The notes below the pieces were generated by a model. The model was not told where the DNA came from, ran no database searches, and was given only the letters and a program-made list of their open reading frames with translations. A DNA stretch of 52,477 nucleotides from JAZGER01 sp036480335 (GTDB lineage Bacteria > Pseudomonadota > Gammaproteobacteria > DSM-19610), in the NCBI GenBank assembly GCA_036480335.1, contig JAZGGH010000066.1, positions 1 through 52,477 of the forward strand, in the 5' to 3' direction. Of the stretch, positions 8,676 to 17,277 are shown in pieces. Within the stretch, counting starts at the first letter, position 1; the number at the start of each line of letters is the position of its first letter. The position numbers were made by a program, and so were the translations under genes.

Positions 8676-8864
8676 ATGGATACACCAGAAATTAAACTCA
8701 AGGCTGGCGCTGAGCTAAATATTGACGATGTCGCCAGAATCGCCTGTGCATTAAAATCACTTTCTGCCTACACAGCCATGATTTGTGAGGAAGAAGATTG
8801 TCCGGAAGGGCTGGAAGAAACAGTCAACGACGGCCTGAAATCTATAGATAATCTGTTTGAGTAA
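8676..8864 (+). CDS. Small acidic protein of unknown function (62 aa)
   Basis: The start at 8676 (MDTPEIKLKAG) is chosen because GGAGAAA lies 5 bases before it; the frame is open 17 codons further up without a ribosome site. The product is acidic and has a predicted-helical centre (IDDVARIACALKSLSAYTAM) followed by CEEEDCPEGLEE. Two cysteines four residues apart could bind a metal, but this is only a possibility. I do not recognise the family. It stands alone, divergent from rnpB and convergent with the Avd-like gene. Confidence 0.6.
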   Translation: MDTPEIKLKAGAELNIDDVARIACALKSLSAYTAMICEEEDCPEGLEETVNDGLKSIDNLFE

Positions 8865-8915
8865 ATTCGGATATTTCATTAAGAGCAGGTGCCGGCCGAC
8901 GCTGCATACCTAAAT

Positions 8916-9173
8916 CTATATCGTAAGCCGTTTCCGGGCTAGATTGATACTGTCAGATATAATAATCAACGCGACGACCTCGTGGCTCTTATTGCGCAGC
9001 TCCGTTCCCAGTGTGTATTTATGATAACGCGAAAAACCGGCCACCACTTTCTCAAAGTGAACCGCCACATCCATCGCCTGTTTATAGATCGGTAAATGTT
9101 CGTAACGATCCGCAAGTTGAATCCACCCTACCTTCGATTCTATACCGCTTTCTGTGGATGTCGCATCACCCAT
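8916..9173 (-). CDS. Avd-like four-helix-bundle protein, apparently truncated
   Basis: The segment LPIYKQAMDVAVHFEKVVAG then FSRYHKYTLGTELRNKSHE resembles the first half of the four-helix-bundle family that includes Avd, the accessory protein of diversity-generating retroelements, and 23S-rRNA intervening-sequence proteins. Family members are about 110-130 residues and continue with two more helices after a VVALIxRAN-like strand. Here the match stops at VVALII and is replaced by ISDSINLARKRLTI-stop, so the C-terminal half is lost. The ATG at 9173 gives 85 aa; a TTG at 9242 in the same frame would give 108 aa. No reverse transcriptase, template repeat or variable repeat is seen nearby. Likely an orphan remnant. 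Confidence 0.55.
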   Translation of the reverse strand: MGDATSTESGIESKVGWIQLADRYEHLPIYKQAMDVAVHFEKVVAGFSRYHKYTLGTELRNKSHEVVALIIISDSINLARKRLTI

Positions 9174-9182
9174 ATGGGTGAT
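9165..9182. repeat. 18-bp perfect palindrome at the start of the Avd-like gene
   Basis: ATCACCCATATGGGTGAT is its own reverse complement and contains the proposed ATG start codon of the Avd-like gene. It could be an operator, a hairpin occluding translation, or chance. No second copy is seen in the window. Confidence 0.6.
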
Positions 9183-9467
9183 AAACCCCACTTTATTTCT
9201 GATGATGAGTCTATTTGTTAATTCTTGTGTAAAATCATGCAAATAATACGCCTTACCCCCCCCGATTTTCTGTATCTTATTGTTTTTATATGTGTTTATT
9301 GATTTTGGATTTATTGGCTGCGTACTGCTCAGAGCCTCATGTGTAAACTACACCGACAGGCAGGCGTTCATTGATAATCAGTAGATTATTGATTATTATG
9401 ATGATTCTTTCATTTAACAGCGAAGGGTTGAGTGTCGGTTATCTTGACAGCTATTAAAGCAATCGTC
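9174..9467. other. Gene-poor stretch between the Avd-like and nucleotidyltransferase genes
   Basis: About 290 bp of AT-rich sequence without a supportable gene. It holds a run of eight C at 9256-9263 and imperfect ATAATCA / TGATTAT repeats near 9374-9398. The C run lies just upstream of a possible TTG start for the Avd-like frame. Confidence 0.5.
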
Positions 9468-10523
9468 TTATTTATTTCTTCCGGTACCTGTTAAAATCTC
9501 GCTTAGAGCCTTTGTTACTTTTGAGTCTATTTGTTTCAACCCCAATGCCAGTTGTTGATTAAATTTCCCGGCCATTTTTTCAGCTGCTTCGTACGCCAAT
9601 ATAAGGTCTCCTGGCCGCTCTTCAACCAGCACTTTCAATAACTGTTCTGCCTGCAACAAATCTCGCCTTATTTTTTCTACATCACCTGCTCTTCTTCTTT
9701 GGCTCACAACCAACTTATGAAAAGCAAAGCGTGCGGGTGCAGGCACGTTAATAAAAATACCGTGCTTATATAATAATGTTGCCGGCTGAATATTCTCTAA
9801 TACGTAATCAAGAAACCGAACAGGCTCTGCATATGCTGACAGCCCTGCGATTTCAATCGGTTTAGTTGAATCCTTGCCACGCATCGGTGTGAGTAATTCA
9901 ATTGAAAGCTCCTGCCCGCGAATCTTGAATTTAGTTGATGGAAACTTATGGTTGAGTGTCGGCACTTCTATAAAACCCATACCACTTTCTAATAACAGCT
10001 TCGACAGATTAATCGGTTTTTGACTGCGAGGAATGACAATGGGATATTTGTTATCACTAGCGAGATCAATGTCTCGTGTCTGTAATTCACTGTGCCAGAT
10101 AACACCCAGCATATTGGCGTAAGCTCTAAAGGCAAGCGTACCGATCACGACACCCCCCGCGAGAAACATGCCAGAGCGTTCCAGCAAGGCAAGAACCTTG
10201 CCTTCATGATTGGGGGTTGCTGTCGCGCCACCTGCAAGCAGCATGGCAACCAGCCGCGCACGCATCATCCTGTCGTCTTCAGTAGACTCCCACAAGCCTC
10301 GTTCTTCTTCAATCTTATCCAGCAACTCAGCCGTTTCTTCACCAAGATAATGCTCGCTACGACGTGAGCCAAGACTAATGTACAAATACCAGTAACGCTT
10401 TTCGGCTACCTTTTTAGACTTAAAGGATATGTTAGCGCCATCCGGAGCAGGCATGACACACTGCTGCATAAGCTCGCTGTACTGTAACGCGACTGAATCG
10501 GGCAATCTTTGAATTTCTACCAT
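9468..10523 (-). CDS. GSU2403-family nucleotidyltransferase-fold protein
   Basis: The 351-residue product resembles the GSU2403 family of nucleotidyltransferase-fold proteins. A glycine-rich helix start LAGGVVIGTLAFRAYANMLG (about 121-140) is followed by TRDIDLAS with Asp151 and Asp153, the expected metal-binding D-x-D of polymerase-beta-like folds. The C-terminal part (about 255-345) is helical and rich in basic residues, with FAFHKLVVSQRRR. Substrate is unknown; many such proteins sit in accessory or toxin-antitoxin-like loci. Start is the ATG at 10523, with AAGG upstream. It is a single gene with its own promoter and inverted repeat (10538-10576) and is not obviously coupled to neighbours. 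Confidence 0.75.
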   Translation of the reverse strand: MVEIQRLPDSVALQYSELMQQCVMPAPDGANISFKSKKVAEKRYWYLYISLGSRRSEHYLGEETAELLDKIEEERGLWESTEDDRMMRARLVAMLLAGGATATPNHEGKVLALLERSGMFLAGGVVIGTLAFRAYANMLGVIWHSELQTRDIDLASDNKYPIVIPRSQKPINLSKLLLESGMGFIEVPTLNHKFPSTKFKIRGQELSIELLTPMRGKDSTKPIEIAGLSAYAEPVRFLDYVLENIQPATLLYKHGIFINVPAPARFAFHKLVVSQRRRAGDVEKIRRDLLQAEQLLKVLVEERPGDLILAYEAAEKMAGKFNQQLALGLKQIDSKVTKALSEILTGTGRNK

Positions 10524-10537
10524 ACAAACACCTTTTC

Positions 10538-10576
10538 TTATACCGCAAGTATAGTCATGTTGCGGTATAAATGTAA
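10538..10576 (-). promoter_or_regulatory. Promoter with flanking 11-bp inverted repeat (operator-like)
   Basis: On the minus strand -35 TTACAT (10576-10571) and -10 TATACT (10553-10548) are 17 bp apart, an ideal sigma70 spacing. Two perfect 11-bp arms, TTATACCGCAA at 10538-10548 and its complement at 10560-10570, flank the -10 element with centres 22 bp apart, two helical turns. A dimeric regulator bound there would block the promoter of the nucleotidyltransferase gene starting at 10523. The regulator is not identified. Confidence 0.65.
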
Positions 10577-10657
10577 GCTGTTGTTTTTAACATGATAAAT
10601 GGGTTCAGCGCAGCAAGTTCAATTTTCACTAACCCGAGCAGAACACTGCAGACAAGC

Positions 10658-12304
10658 TTAAACCTTCTGTTTCACCTGATAGTAATAATAACGCATTAAC
10701 CCGGCAGTCGAACTATCATGTTTCCCCGCTTCTTTTGCCTGCAACTCTTTGGCAATGGTTTTAGCCAGTTGTTTACCCAGCTCGACACCCCACTGATCGT
10801 ATGAATTAATATTCCATATCACACCCTGCACAAAAATTTTATGCTCATAAAGCGCAATTAACATCCCCAACATTTTCGGTGTCAGTGACGGATACAACAA
10901 TGAGTTGGTCGGTTTGTTACCGGGAAAAACCTTGTGGGGTAACAGGGCTGCGATTTCTTCAGGTGATTTACCGGTAGCTTCCAGCTCTACTTGCACTTCT
11001 TCTGCGTTTTTTCCCCGCATCAATGCTTCAGTCTGAGCCAGATAATTAGCGAACAGAATTTGCTGCTGTTCATCCTGATCATGGCTGGCATGCACGGCAG
11101 CCATAAAGTCGGCCGGAATCAGGTGCGTTCCCTGGTGAATCAACTGGTAAAATGCGTGCTGGCCATTGGTGCCTGGCTCTCCCCAGATAACCGGGCCGGT
11201 GGTGTAATCAACCACATTTCCCTGGCGATCGACCCGCTTGCCATTACTCTCCATATCACCCTGCTGAAAATAGGCTGAAAAACGGTGCAGGTGCTGGTCA
11301 TATGGCAAAATGGCATGCGTATCGGCAGCAAAAAAATTGTGGTACCAGATACCCAGTAACGCCATCACAACCGGCAGATTTTTTTCAAAAGGCGTTTCGC
11401 GGAAATGGCAATCCATTTCGTATGCACCGGTCAGCATTTCCTCAAAATGATCCATGCCAATATACAGCGCAATAGACAGACCAATTGCCGACCATAATGA
11501 ATAACGACCCCCTACCCAGTCCCAGAAAACAAACATATTCTGGGTATCTATTCCAAACTGGGTTACCTTCCATTCATTGGTTGACAGGGCAACAAAATGT
11601 TTTGCGATCGCAGCAGGATCATTGGCTGATGCCATCACCCAGTTACGAGCATAGTGTGCGTTGGCCATGGTTTCTGTGGTGGTGAACGTTTTCGAAGCGA
11701 TCAAAAACAAGGTTCTTGCCGGATTCAACTCGGCCAGCGTTTCGACAATCTGGCTGGCATCGACATTCGACACAAAATGTACCCGCAAATCACCCGCATA
11801 AGGTTTCAATGCTTCTGTCGCCATGACCGGGCCCAGGTCAGAACCACCAATACCGATATTCACTATATCCGTAATGGTTTCATCAGAAAATCCTTTCCAG
11901 TCGCCATTCCTGACACTGTCACAAAATTTGCGCATTTTTCCAAGAACCTTATGAATTTTCGGCATGACATCCTCGCCATCCTCCAGCACAGGTTCCTGCG
12001 AACGATTCCGCAAAGCCGTATGTAAAACAGCTCGCTGCTCAGTAAAATTGATTTTTTCGCCGGCAAACATCTGCTCTATCCAGACTGACAAATCACAACT
12101 GTTCGCCAGATCAATTAGCAGTGGCAGAGTTTCGTCGGTCATCCGGTTTTTAGAATAATCCAGCAACAATTCACCACAGGTAATCGACAGTTTGTCGAAA
12201 CGCTGCTTGTCCTGGTCAAACAGATCTCGCATATGCAGATGCTGAACCTGTTCAAAATGCTTCTCCAGCACTTTCCATGTACTTTTTTTCGTCAAGCTTT
12301 TCAC
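10658..12304 (-). CDS. pgi: Glucose-6-phosphate isomerase
   Basis: This enzyme interconverts glucose-6-phosphate and fructose-6-phosphate in glycolysis and gluconeogenesis. The 548-residue length equals the bacterial norm (549 in E. coli). Family blocks are intact: NIGIGGSDLGP, SKTFTTTETM, the signature region VIWGEPGTNGQHAFYQLIHQ with the catalytic Glu, and NSYDQWGVELGK with the catalytic Lys near the C-terminus. Start at ATG 12304 (MKSLTKKSTW) matches the typical N-terminus. It diverges from glgA across a 226-bp spacer, so glucose-6-phosphate and glycogen metabolism could share control. Confidence 0.97.
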   Translation of the reverse strand: MKSLTKKSTWKVLEKHFEQVQHLHMRDLFDQDKQRFDKLSITCGELLLDYSKNRMTDETLPLLIDLANSCDLSVWIEQMFAGEKINFTEQRAVLHTALRNRSQEPVLEDGEDVMPKIHKVLGKMRKFCDSVRNGDWKGFSDETITDIVNIGIGGSDLGPVMATEALKPYAGDLRVHFVSNVDASQIVETLAELNPARTLFLIASKTFTTTETMANAHYARNWVMASANDPAAIAKHFVALSTNEWKVTQFGIDTQNMFVFWDWVGGRYSLWSAIGLSIALYIGMDHFEEMLTGAYEMDCHFRETPFEKNLPVVMALLGIWYHNFFAADTHAILPYDQHLHRFSAYFQQGDMESNGKRVDRQGNVVDYTTGPVIWGEPGTNGQHAFYQLIHQGTHLIPADFMAAVHASHDQDEQQQILFANYLAQTEALMRGKNAEEVQVELEATGKSPEEIAALLPHKVFPGNKPTNSLLYPSLTPKMLGMLIALYEHKIFVQGVIWNINSYDQWGVELGKQLAKTIAKELQAKEAGKHDSSTAGLMRYYYYQVKQKV

Positions 12305-12530
12305 TCTAAAATCATCTCTTCTGGATATAGCGGTAAACCCGGCTAACTATACCGAATCCCTGATTTTTTTCTGCAAATCATTGCAACTCTATACACTTGT
12401 TTTCAAGTATCACTCTCCTTATCGCCTGACTGACCAAAATACTGAATCCTGAGAGTTTCTGAGCATCGAACTTGACGATCAGAGCCGCATCAATCACGCT
12501 ACTCGTTTCCCCTGACAACTAAAATTAACA
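12305..12530. other. Divergent spacer between pgi and glgA
   Basis: This 226-bp region must hold promoters for both genes. A small hairpin-like sequence with CTTG / CAAG arms lies near 12397-12408. No convincing pair of promoter hexamers could be fixed by eye. Confidence 0.4.
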
Positions 12531-14003
12531 ATGATTAATGTTTTATTTGCCACCAGTGAAGCCCATCCACTCATCAAAACGGGTGGGCTAGCCGATGTCT
12601 CAGGCAGTCTGCCTGCAGCACTGCTGGCGGCAGGTCATGATGTACGGCTGGTATTGCCGGCTTACCCTCAGGCTATCACTGGGGCATCTCCACTCACCCA
12701 ACTGGCTACCCTGACACTGACTGGCTGTAACGATCCCGTGACCATTCTGGAAGGCCATCTGCCTGGTAGCAATGTCACTGTATATTTAATTGATGCGCCG
12801 GATTATTTCCGGCGTGAAGGCGGCCCCTACAGCCAGCCAGATGGCAATGACTGGCCAGATAATGCGGATCGTTTCGCCTGTTTCTGCCGAGCAGTGACGA
12901 GCATTGCCCTGAATCAGGCAGGTCTGGACTGGGCAGTGGATATTGTGCATTGCAACGACTGGCAGACAGGATTGATCCCGGCCATGCTGGTAGATAGCCG
13001 ACAACGTCCGGCTAGCGTATTTACCATTCACAATCTCGCCTATCAGGGTTTATTTGACCAATCCCAGTTTCACAACCTTGATCTACCTGCCAGCTGGTGG
13101 TCCATGCATCAAATGGAGTTTCATGGACAGTTTTCCTTCGTCAAGGGCGGCCTGGTCAATGCAGACTGGCTCACCACTGTCAGTCCAACCTATGCCCGGG
13201 AAATCTGTACACCGCAGTATGGCTATGGGCTGGAGGGATTACTTTCTCACAGAAGCGGCGAACTAACGGGCATACTCAACGGGATTGATACGGATATCTG
13301 GAACCCGGAAAAAGACCCGCTGATCGCCAAAAACTATTCTGCTAAAACACTCGAAAGGAAACGGCAGAATAAGGCGGCCCTGCAACGAACAATGGGTCTT
13401 GCCGTCGAAGCAAATACCCCACTACTTGGACATGTGGGTCGCCTGGTAGAACAAAAAGGTGTCGATTTGATTCTCGACTTACTACCGGCCCTGGCGCGGC
13501 GCGGCGCGCAACTTGCTATCATTGGCACGGGAGACCGTCATCTTGAGTCCGCTCTACGTAAAGCCAGCCGTCATTTACCAGAACAGATCGGCGTGGCGCT
13601 TCGCTACGACGAAAGTTTGTCACATCTGCTGGAAGCAGGCTCAGATATTTTTCTTATGCCCTCGCGCTTCGAACCCTGTGGGCTCAATCAACTCTATAGT
13701 CTGCGGTATGGAACCCCCCCTGTTGTAAGGCATACCGGTGGCCTGGCTGATTCAATCATTGCGGCAACACCGGCAACCATGGCGCGTAAAACAGCCAATG
13801 GTTTTGTCTTCAATGACACCACATCATCCAGCCTGCTTGATGCCATTGATGATGCGCTGACTGTATATCATGATCCAGACAACTGGCGACAAATTATCCA
13901 GACTGGAATGACAACTGATCACTCCTGGAATAAAAGTGCAACACATTATATTTCTGTCTATGAAAAAGCCATTGATAGAAACGACAATAAACTTAATTTA
14001 TAA
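12531..14003 (+). CDS. glgA: Glycogen synthase (ADP-glucose type, GT5)
   Basis: GlgA extends alpha-1,4-glucan from ADP-glucose. The N-terminal ADP-glucose site K-T-G-G-L-A-D-V is present at residues 16-23. The C-terminal GT-B half carries GHVGRLVEQKGVDLI and the conserved MPSRFEPCGLNQLYSLRYGT with the Glu expected to stabilise the leaving group. Length 490 aa is normal (477 in E. coli). The gene stands alone, without glgB, glgC or glgP in the window, between divergent pgi and downstream ppc. Cytosolic; glycogen storage is the expected role. Confidence 0.96.
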   Translation: MINVLFATSEAHPLIKTGGLADVSGSLPAALLAAGHDVRLVLPAYPQAITGASPLTQLATLTLTGCNDPVTILEGHLPGSNVTVYLIDAPDYFRREGGPYSQPDGNDWPDNADRFACFCRAVTSIALNQAGLDWAVDIVHCNDWQTGLIPAMLVDSRQRPASVFTIHNLAYQGLFDQSQFHNLDLPASWWSMHQMEFHGQFSFVKGGLVNADWLTTVSPTYAREICTPQYGYGLEGLLSHRSGELTGILNGIDTDIWNPEKDPLIAKNYSAKTLERKRQNKAALQRTMGLAVEANTPLLGHVGRLVEQKGVDLILDLLPALARRGAQLAIIGTGDRHLESALRKASRHLPEQIGVALRYDESLSHLLEAGSDIFLMPSRFEPCGLNQLYSLRYGTPPVVRHTGGLADSIIAATPATMARKTANGFVFNDTTSSSLLDAIDDALTVYHDPDNWRQIIQTGMTTDHSWNKSATHYISVYEKAIDRNDNKLNL

Positions 14004-14010
14004 TATGTAA

Positions 14011-14026
14011 TATCTTATATAAGATA
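14011..14026. repeat. 16-bp perfect palindrome between glgA and ppc
   Basis: TATCTTATATAAGATA lies 8 bp after the glgA stop. It is a perfect dyad, too AT-rich for a stable terminator and without a T run. It could be a regulator site for ppc (start 14129) or chance in an AT-rich spacer. Confidence 0.5.
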
Positions 14027-14128
14027 CTGTATTTAATATTATTTTTAATATCCAAAAAAATTATCCGGAAGCATCTGAATACCGTTATAATCCCACTTCT
14101 TATTAAGACAATCCATCAAAGAGTTGCC

Positions 14129-16933
14129 ATGACCATTGCATACCCTCCTCATGACAAAGCACTGCGCTCCCGTGTTCGCCTGTTTGGCAACCTGTTAGGT
14201 GAAATCCTGGCCGAACAGGCCGGAGAAAAAGTTCTCAAAGCCGTTGAAAAACTCAGAAAAGGCTACATTCGTTTGCGTAAAGCTGATGATCCTGCATTAG
14301 GCAAACGGCTGGCAAAGCAGATCAATGATCTGGATCCGGCAACCCTGAACCACGTAGTACGTGCTTTCAGTGTTTATTTCAGCCTGACAAACATTGCTGA
14401 AGAAGCCTTTCAGCACAAAGAAAGGCGGCGTCAGGCAGGCCAGGGTGTGCGCCTGTGGCTCGGCTCTTTTGATCAGACCCTGCGTGATTTTCACGCCGAT
14501 GGAATCACCCCGGAGCAACTTCAGACGCTACTTAACAAAACACTCTATCTGCCTGTTTTTACAGCACATCCTACAGAATCAAAACGGCGCGCCATTCTCC
14601 ATACCCTGCGCAGCATTTTCACTACTGCAGAAGAACTGGACACCCCTTCTCTGGGCAGCCAGGCACGCTCCCAGATCACCCGCAAACTGAAAAGCCAGAT
14701 TCAGGTTCTATGGAAAACCGACGAAGTCCGCACCCACAAACCCCAGGTGGAAGATGAAATCACCAACGCGCTTTATTATTTCCGCGAAAGCCTGTTCCAA
14801 ACCGTTCCCACCGTCTTTCAGTATCTGGAAAAATCCGTAGCCAGAACCTACGGCGATGTAGGCATTGAAATACCAGACATTCTGCATTTTGGCTCCTGGA
14901 TCGGCGGTGATCGAGATGGCAACCCATTTGTAAAACCCGCGACAACACGCCACGCCTTACGCATGCACAAAGCCACTATTCTTGAGGAATACCGCTCAAG
15001 ACTGGAAGAGCTCAGCAGTCTGCTTACTTTCACCTCCAGTCTTTGCAAACCAGGCCAGGCACTGCTGGATAGTCTGGATCACGACATGCAATATTTTGCT
15101 GCCATTCTGGGTAACCCCGAACGCTATCTGCATGAACCCTACCGCCATAAGATTTTTATCATGCAAAGCCGCCTGACACAAAATATCGATCAGGTCAGGT
15201 GCCTTCTGGAAGACCCACAAAGCGTCAGCAGTGATGATTACCCCTACCTGTACACCGATGAGAAAGATTTTCTGCATGACCTCGAACTGATGCGCGACTC
15301 GTTGATTTCGCACGGCGACAAAGCGGTTGCAAAACGTGATCTTACCGACTTCATCAGACTTGTAAAAACTTTTGGGTTTTTCCTGCAAGTACTTGATATT
15401 CGTCAGGAATCCAATCGACACACTTCCGCTGTCGCGGAATTGTGCCAGCAATTACCCGATACACCGGATTACAACCAACTGGATGAGGCAGGCAGAATAA
15501 CCTTTCTCTCAAACCTGCTGGAAAACAATAGCGGCTTCACCGCAGATCGCAGCTCACTCACTGAAGATACCGAAGAAACTCTGGAAGTACTGGATGTGAT
15601 TGCTGACATGCGCGAAGAGGTCAGCAGCAAGGCATTCGGTACCTACGTTATTTCAATGACCCACACCGCCAGCCATATCCTTGAGCTTATGTGGCTGGGC
15701 AGTCAATGCAAACTCGTTGGGAAACGCAACAACGAATGGTTTTGCCATCTATCTGTCAGCCCGCTGTTTGAAACCATTGAAGACCTGGAGCAGATAGAAA
15801 CTGTTCTGGGCGACCTGCTCAATGTCGATATTTACAAAACCCTGCTCAAAGCCTCGGGCAATCTGCAGGAAATCATGCTCGGCTACTCAGATTCCTGCAA
15901 GGATGGCGGTATCCTGGCTTCGGCCTGGAATCTCTACCTGGCGCAGCAACGGGTTATTTCTATCACCAAACCACACAACATCGACTGCCGCATGTTCCAT
16001 GGCCGTGGCGGCACACTCGGACGCGGCGGTGGTCCTACCCATGAAGCGATCCTGTCACAACCTGCAGGTACTGTTCATGGCCAAATCAAATTTACTGAAC
16101 AGGGTGAAGTATTATCTTATAAATACAGCAATGCTGAAACCGCCGTCTATGAACTGTCTGTCGGCATTACCGGACTATTAAAAGCCAGCAGGAACATCGT
16201 TCAGGCTGAAAATAACGCCTGCGATCAGTATGCCGCTATCATGGCTGAATTAACGGTTACTGGCGAAAGAACTTACCATCAGTTGATTGATGAAACCGAA
16301 GGTTTGCTGGATTATTTCTATGAAGCAACCCCTGTCACAGAAATTGGTATGCTCAATATCGGCTCACGCCCCAGCCACAGAAAAACCGGGAATCGCTCAA
16401 AAAGTTCTATCCGTGCCATTCCCTGGGTATTTGGCTGGGCTCAGTCACGCCATACCCTGCCTGCCTGGTATGGCATTGGCTCTGCCCTGTCGGACTGGTG
16501 CGCCAAAGATGACAAAAACCTTGCCCAACTGCAGGAAATGTATCAGAAATGGCCATTCTTCAGAGCGTTGTTAAGTAATACTCAGATGTCATTATGCAAG
16601 GCTGAGATGGATATAGCGGATGAATACCACCAACTGTCTGAAAACAAAACAGCAGCCGATGCTATCTTTAGCCAGATTCGTGATGAATTTGATTGCACAG
16701 TAGACATAGTCAAGAAAGTTGCAAAGATAGATGAGCTCATGGCAGAGACACCTGCTCTAGCACTGTCTCTGCAACGTAGAAACCCTTATCTTGATCCATT
16801 GAATCATATCCAGGTAAAGCTACTGCAGCGCGTCAGGGATTCAGAAGACGGGACACCGGAGCATGACCAATGGATGGAACCCCTGCTACGTTCGATTAAT
16901 GCCATAGCAGGCGGTATGAGAAATACAGGTTAA
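14129..16933 (+). CDS. ppc: Phosphoenolpyruvate carboxylase
   Basis: Ppc fixes bicarbonate onto PEP to make oxaloacetate, refilling the TCA cycle. The 934-residue product has the catalytic His147 in TAHPTESKRR, the GRGGTLGRGGGPTHEAI glycine-rich block, GYSDSCKDGG with the second signature, and the conserved C-terminal end GGMRNTG that lies in the active-site region. Length matches the bacterial enzyme (883 in E. coli, longer in several other groups). It is transcribed with the same polarity as glgA but 125 bp away. It appears monocistronic. Confidence 0.97.
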   Translation: MTIAYPPHDKALRSRVRLFGNLLGEILAEQAGEKVLKAVEKLRKGYIRLRKADDPALGKRLAKQINDLDPATLNHVVRAFSVYFSLTNIAEEAFQHKERRRQAGQGVRLWLGSFDQTLRDFHADGITPEQLQTLLNKTLYLPVFTAHPTESKRRAILHTLRSIFTTAEELDTPSLGSQARSQITRKLKSQIQVLWKTDEVRTHKPQVEDEITNALYYFRESLFQTVPTVFQYLEKSVARTYGDVGIEIPDILHFGSWIGGDRDGNPFVKPATTRHALRMHKATILEEYRSRLEELSSLLTFTSSLCKPGQALLDSLDHDMQYFAAILGNPERYLHEPYRHKIFIMQSRLTQNIDQVRCLLEDPQSVSSDDYPYLYTDEKDFLHDLELMRDSLISHGDKAVAKRDLTDFIRLVKTFGFFLQVLDIRQESNRHTSAVAELCQQLPDTPDYNQLDEAGRITFLSNLLENNSGFTADRSSLTEDTEETLEVLDVIADMREEVSSKAFGTYVISMTHTASHILELMWLGSQCKLVGKRNNEWFCHLSVSPLFETIEDLEQIETVLGDLLNVDIYKTLLKASGNLQEIMLGYSDSCKDGGILASAWNLYLAQQRVISITKPHNIDCRMFHGRGGTLGRGGGPTHEAILSQPAGTVHGQIKFTEQGEVLSYKYSNAETAVYELSVGITGLLKASRNIVQAENNACDQYAAIMAELTVTGERTYHQLIDETEGLLDYFYEATPVTEIGMLNIGSRPSHRKTGNRSKSSIRAIPWVFGWAQSRHTLPAWYGIGSALSDWCAKDDKNLAQLQEMYQKWPFFRALLSNTQMSLCKAEMDIADEYHQLSENKTAADAIFSQIRDEFDCTVDIVKKVAKIDELMAETPALALSLQRRNPYLDPLNHIQVKLLQRVRDSEDGTPEHDQWMEPLLRSINAIAGGMRNTG

Positions 16934-17277
16934 AAACCCTGGATTCCCGTACAGACAAGCGCAACTGCACGTAAATCCAGGTAAAATATATATGTTTCAG
17001 CAAATTAGCATATATTTATAATAATCAGGATAAATTATTTAAATAAATAACATACAAATTAAAGGGTGATAAATCTGAATTTTTTTATCCTCGTCTAATT
17101 GGATGTTTTATATTAACTTTTGAAAATATCAATCCTATTTTCCCGCTCTTTCGCATTTCTGTGACTTGAAGTTGTATCAGTGTATATAGATACTATAGGC
17201 ATACATACAATAAATAGATGCAAATTTTCTGTGTCTACACAATAATTAGAAATGCTGAAAGGGGCTCTAGTAGCACA
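16934..17277. other. AT-rich spacer between ppc and the BTAD regulator
   Basis: No gene is supportable here. Inverted arms CCTGGATT (16938-16945) and AATCCAGG (16974-16981) could form a long-loop hairpin after ppc but lack a T run. The rest is very AT-rich (17000-17217) and probably contains the promoter of the regulator gene. Confidence 0.45.

Noticed and set aside
9256..9263. C8 tract as a phase-variation switch for the Avd-like gene
   Set aside because: It lies outside the part with family resemblance and the downstream gene is already truncated; the evidence is too thin.
8916..10523. A complete diversity-generating retroelement
   Set aside because: Only an Avd-like fragment is present; the 351-aa neighbour is nucleotidyltransferase-like, not a reverse transcriptase, and no template/variable repeat pair was seen.
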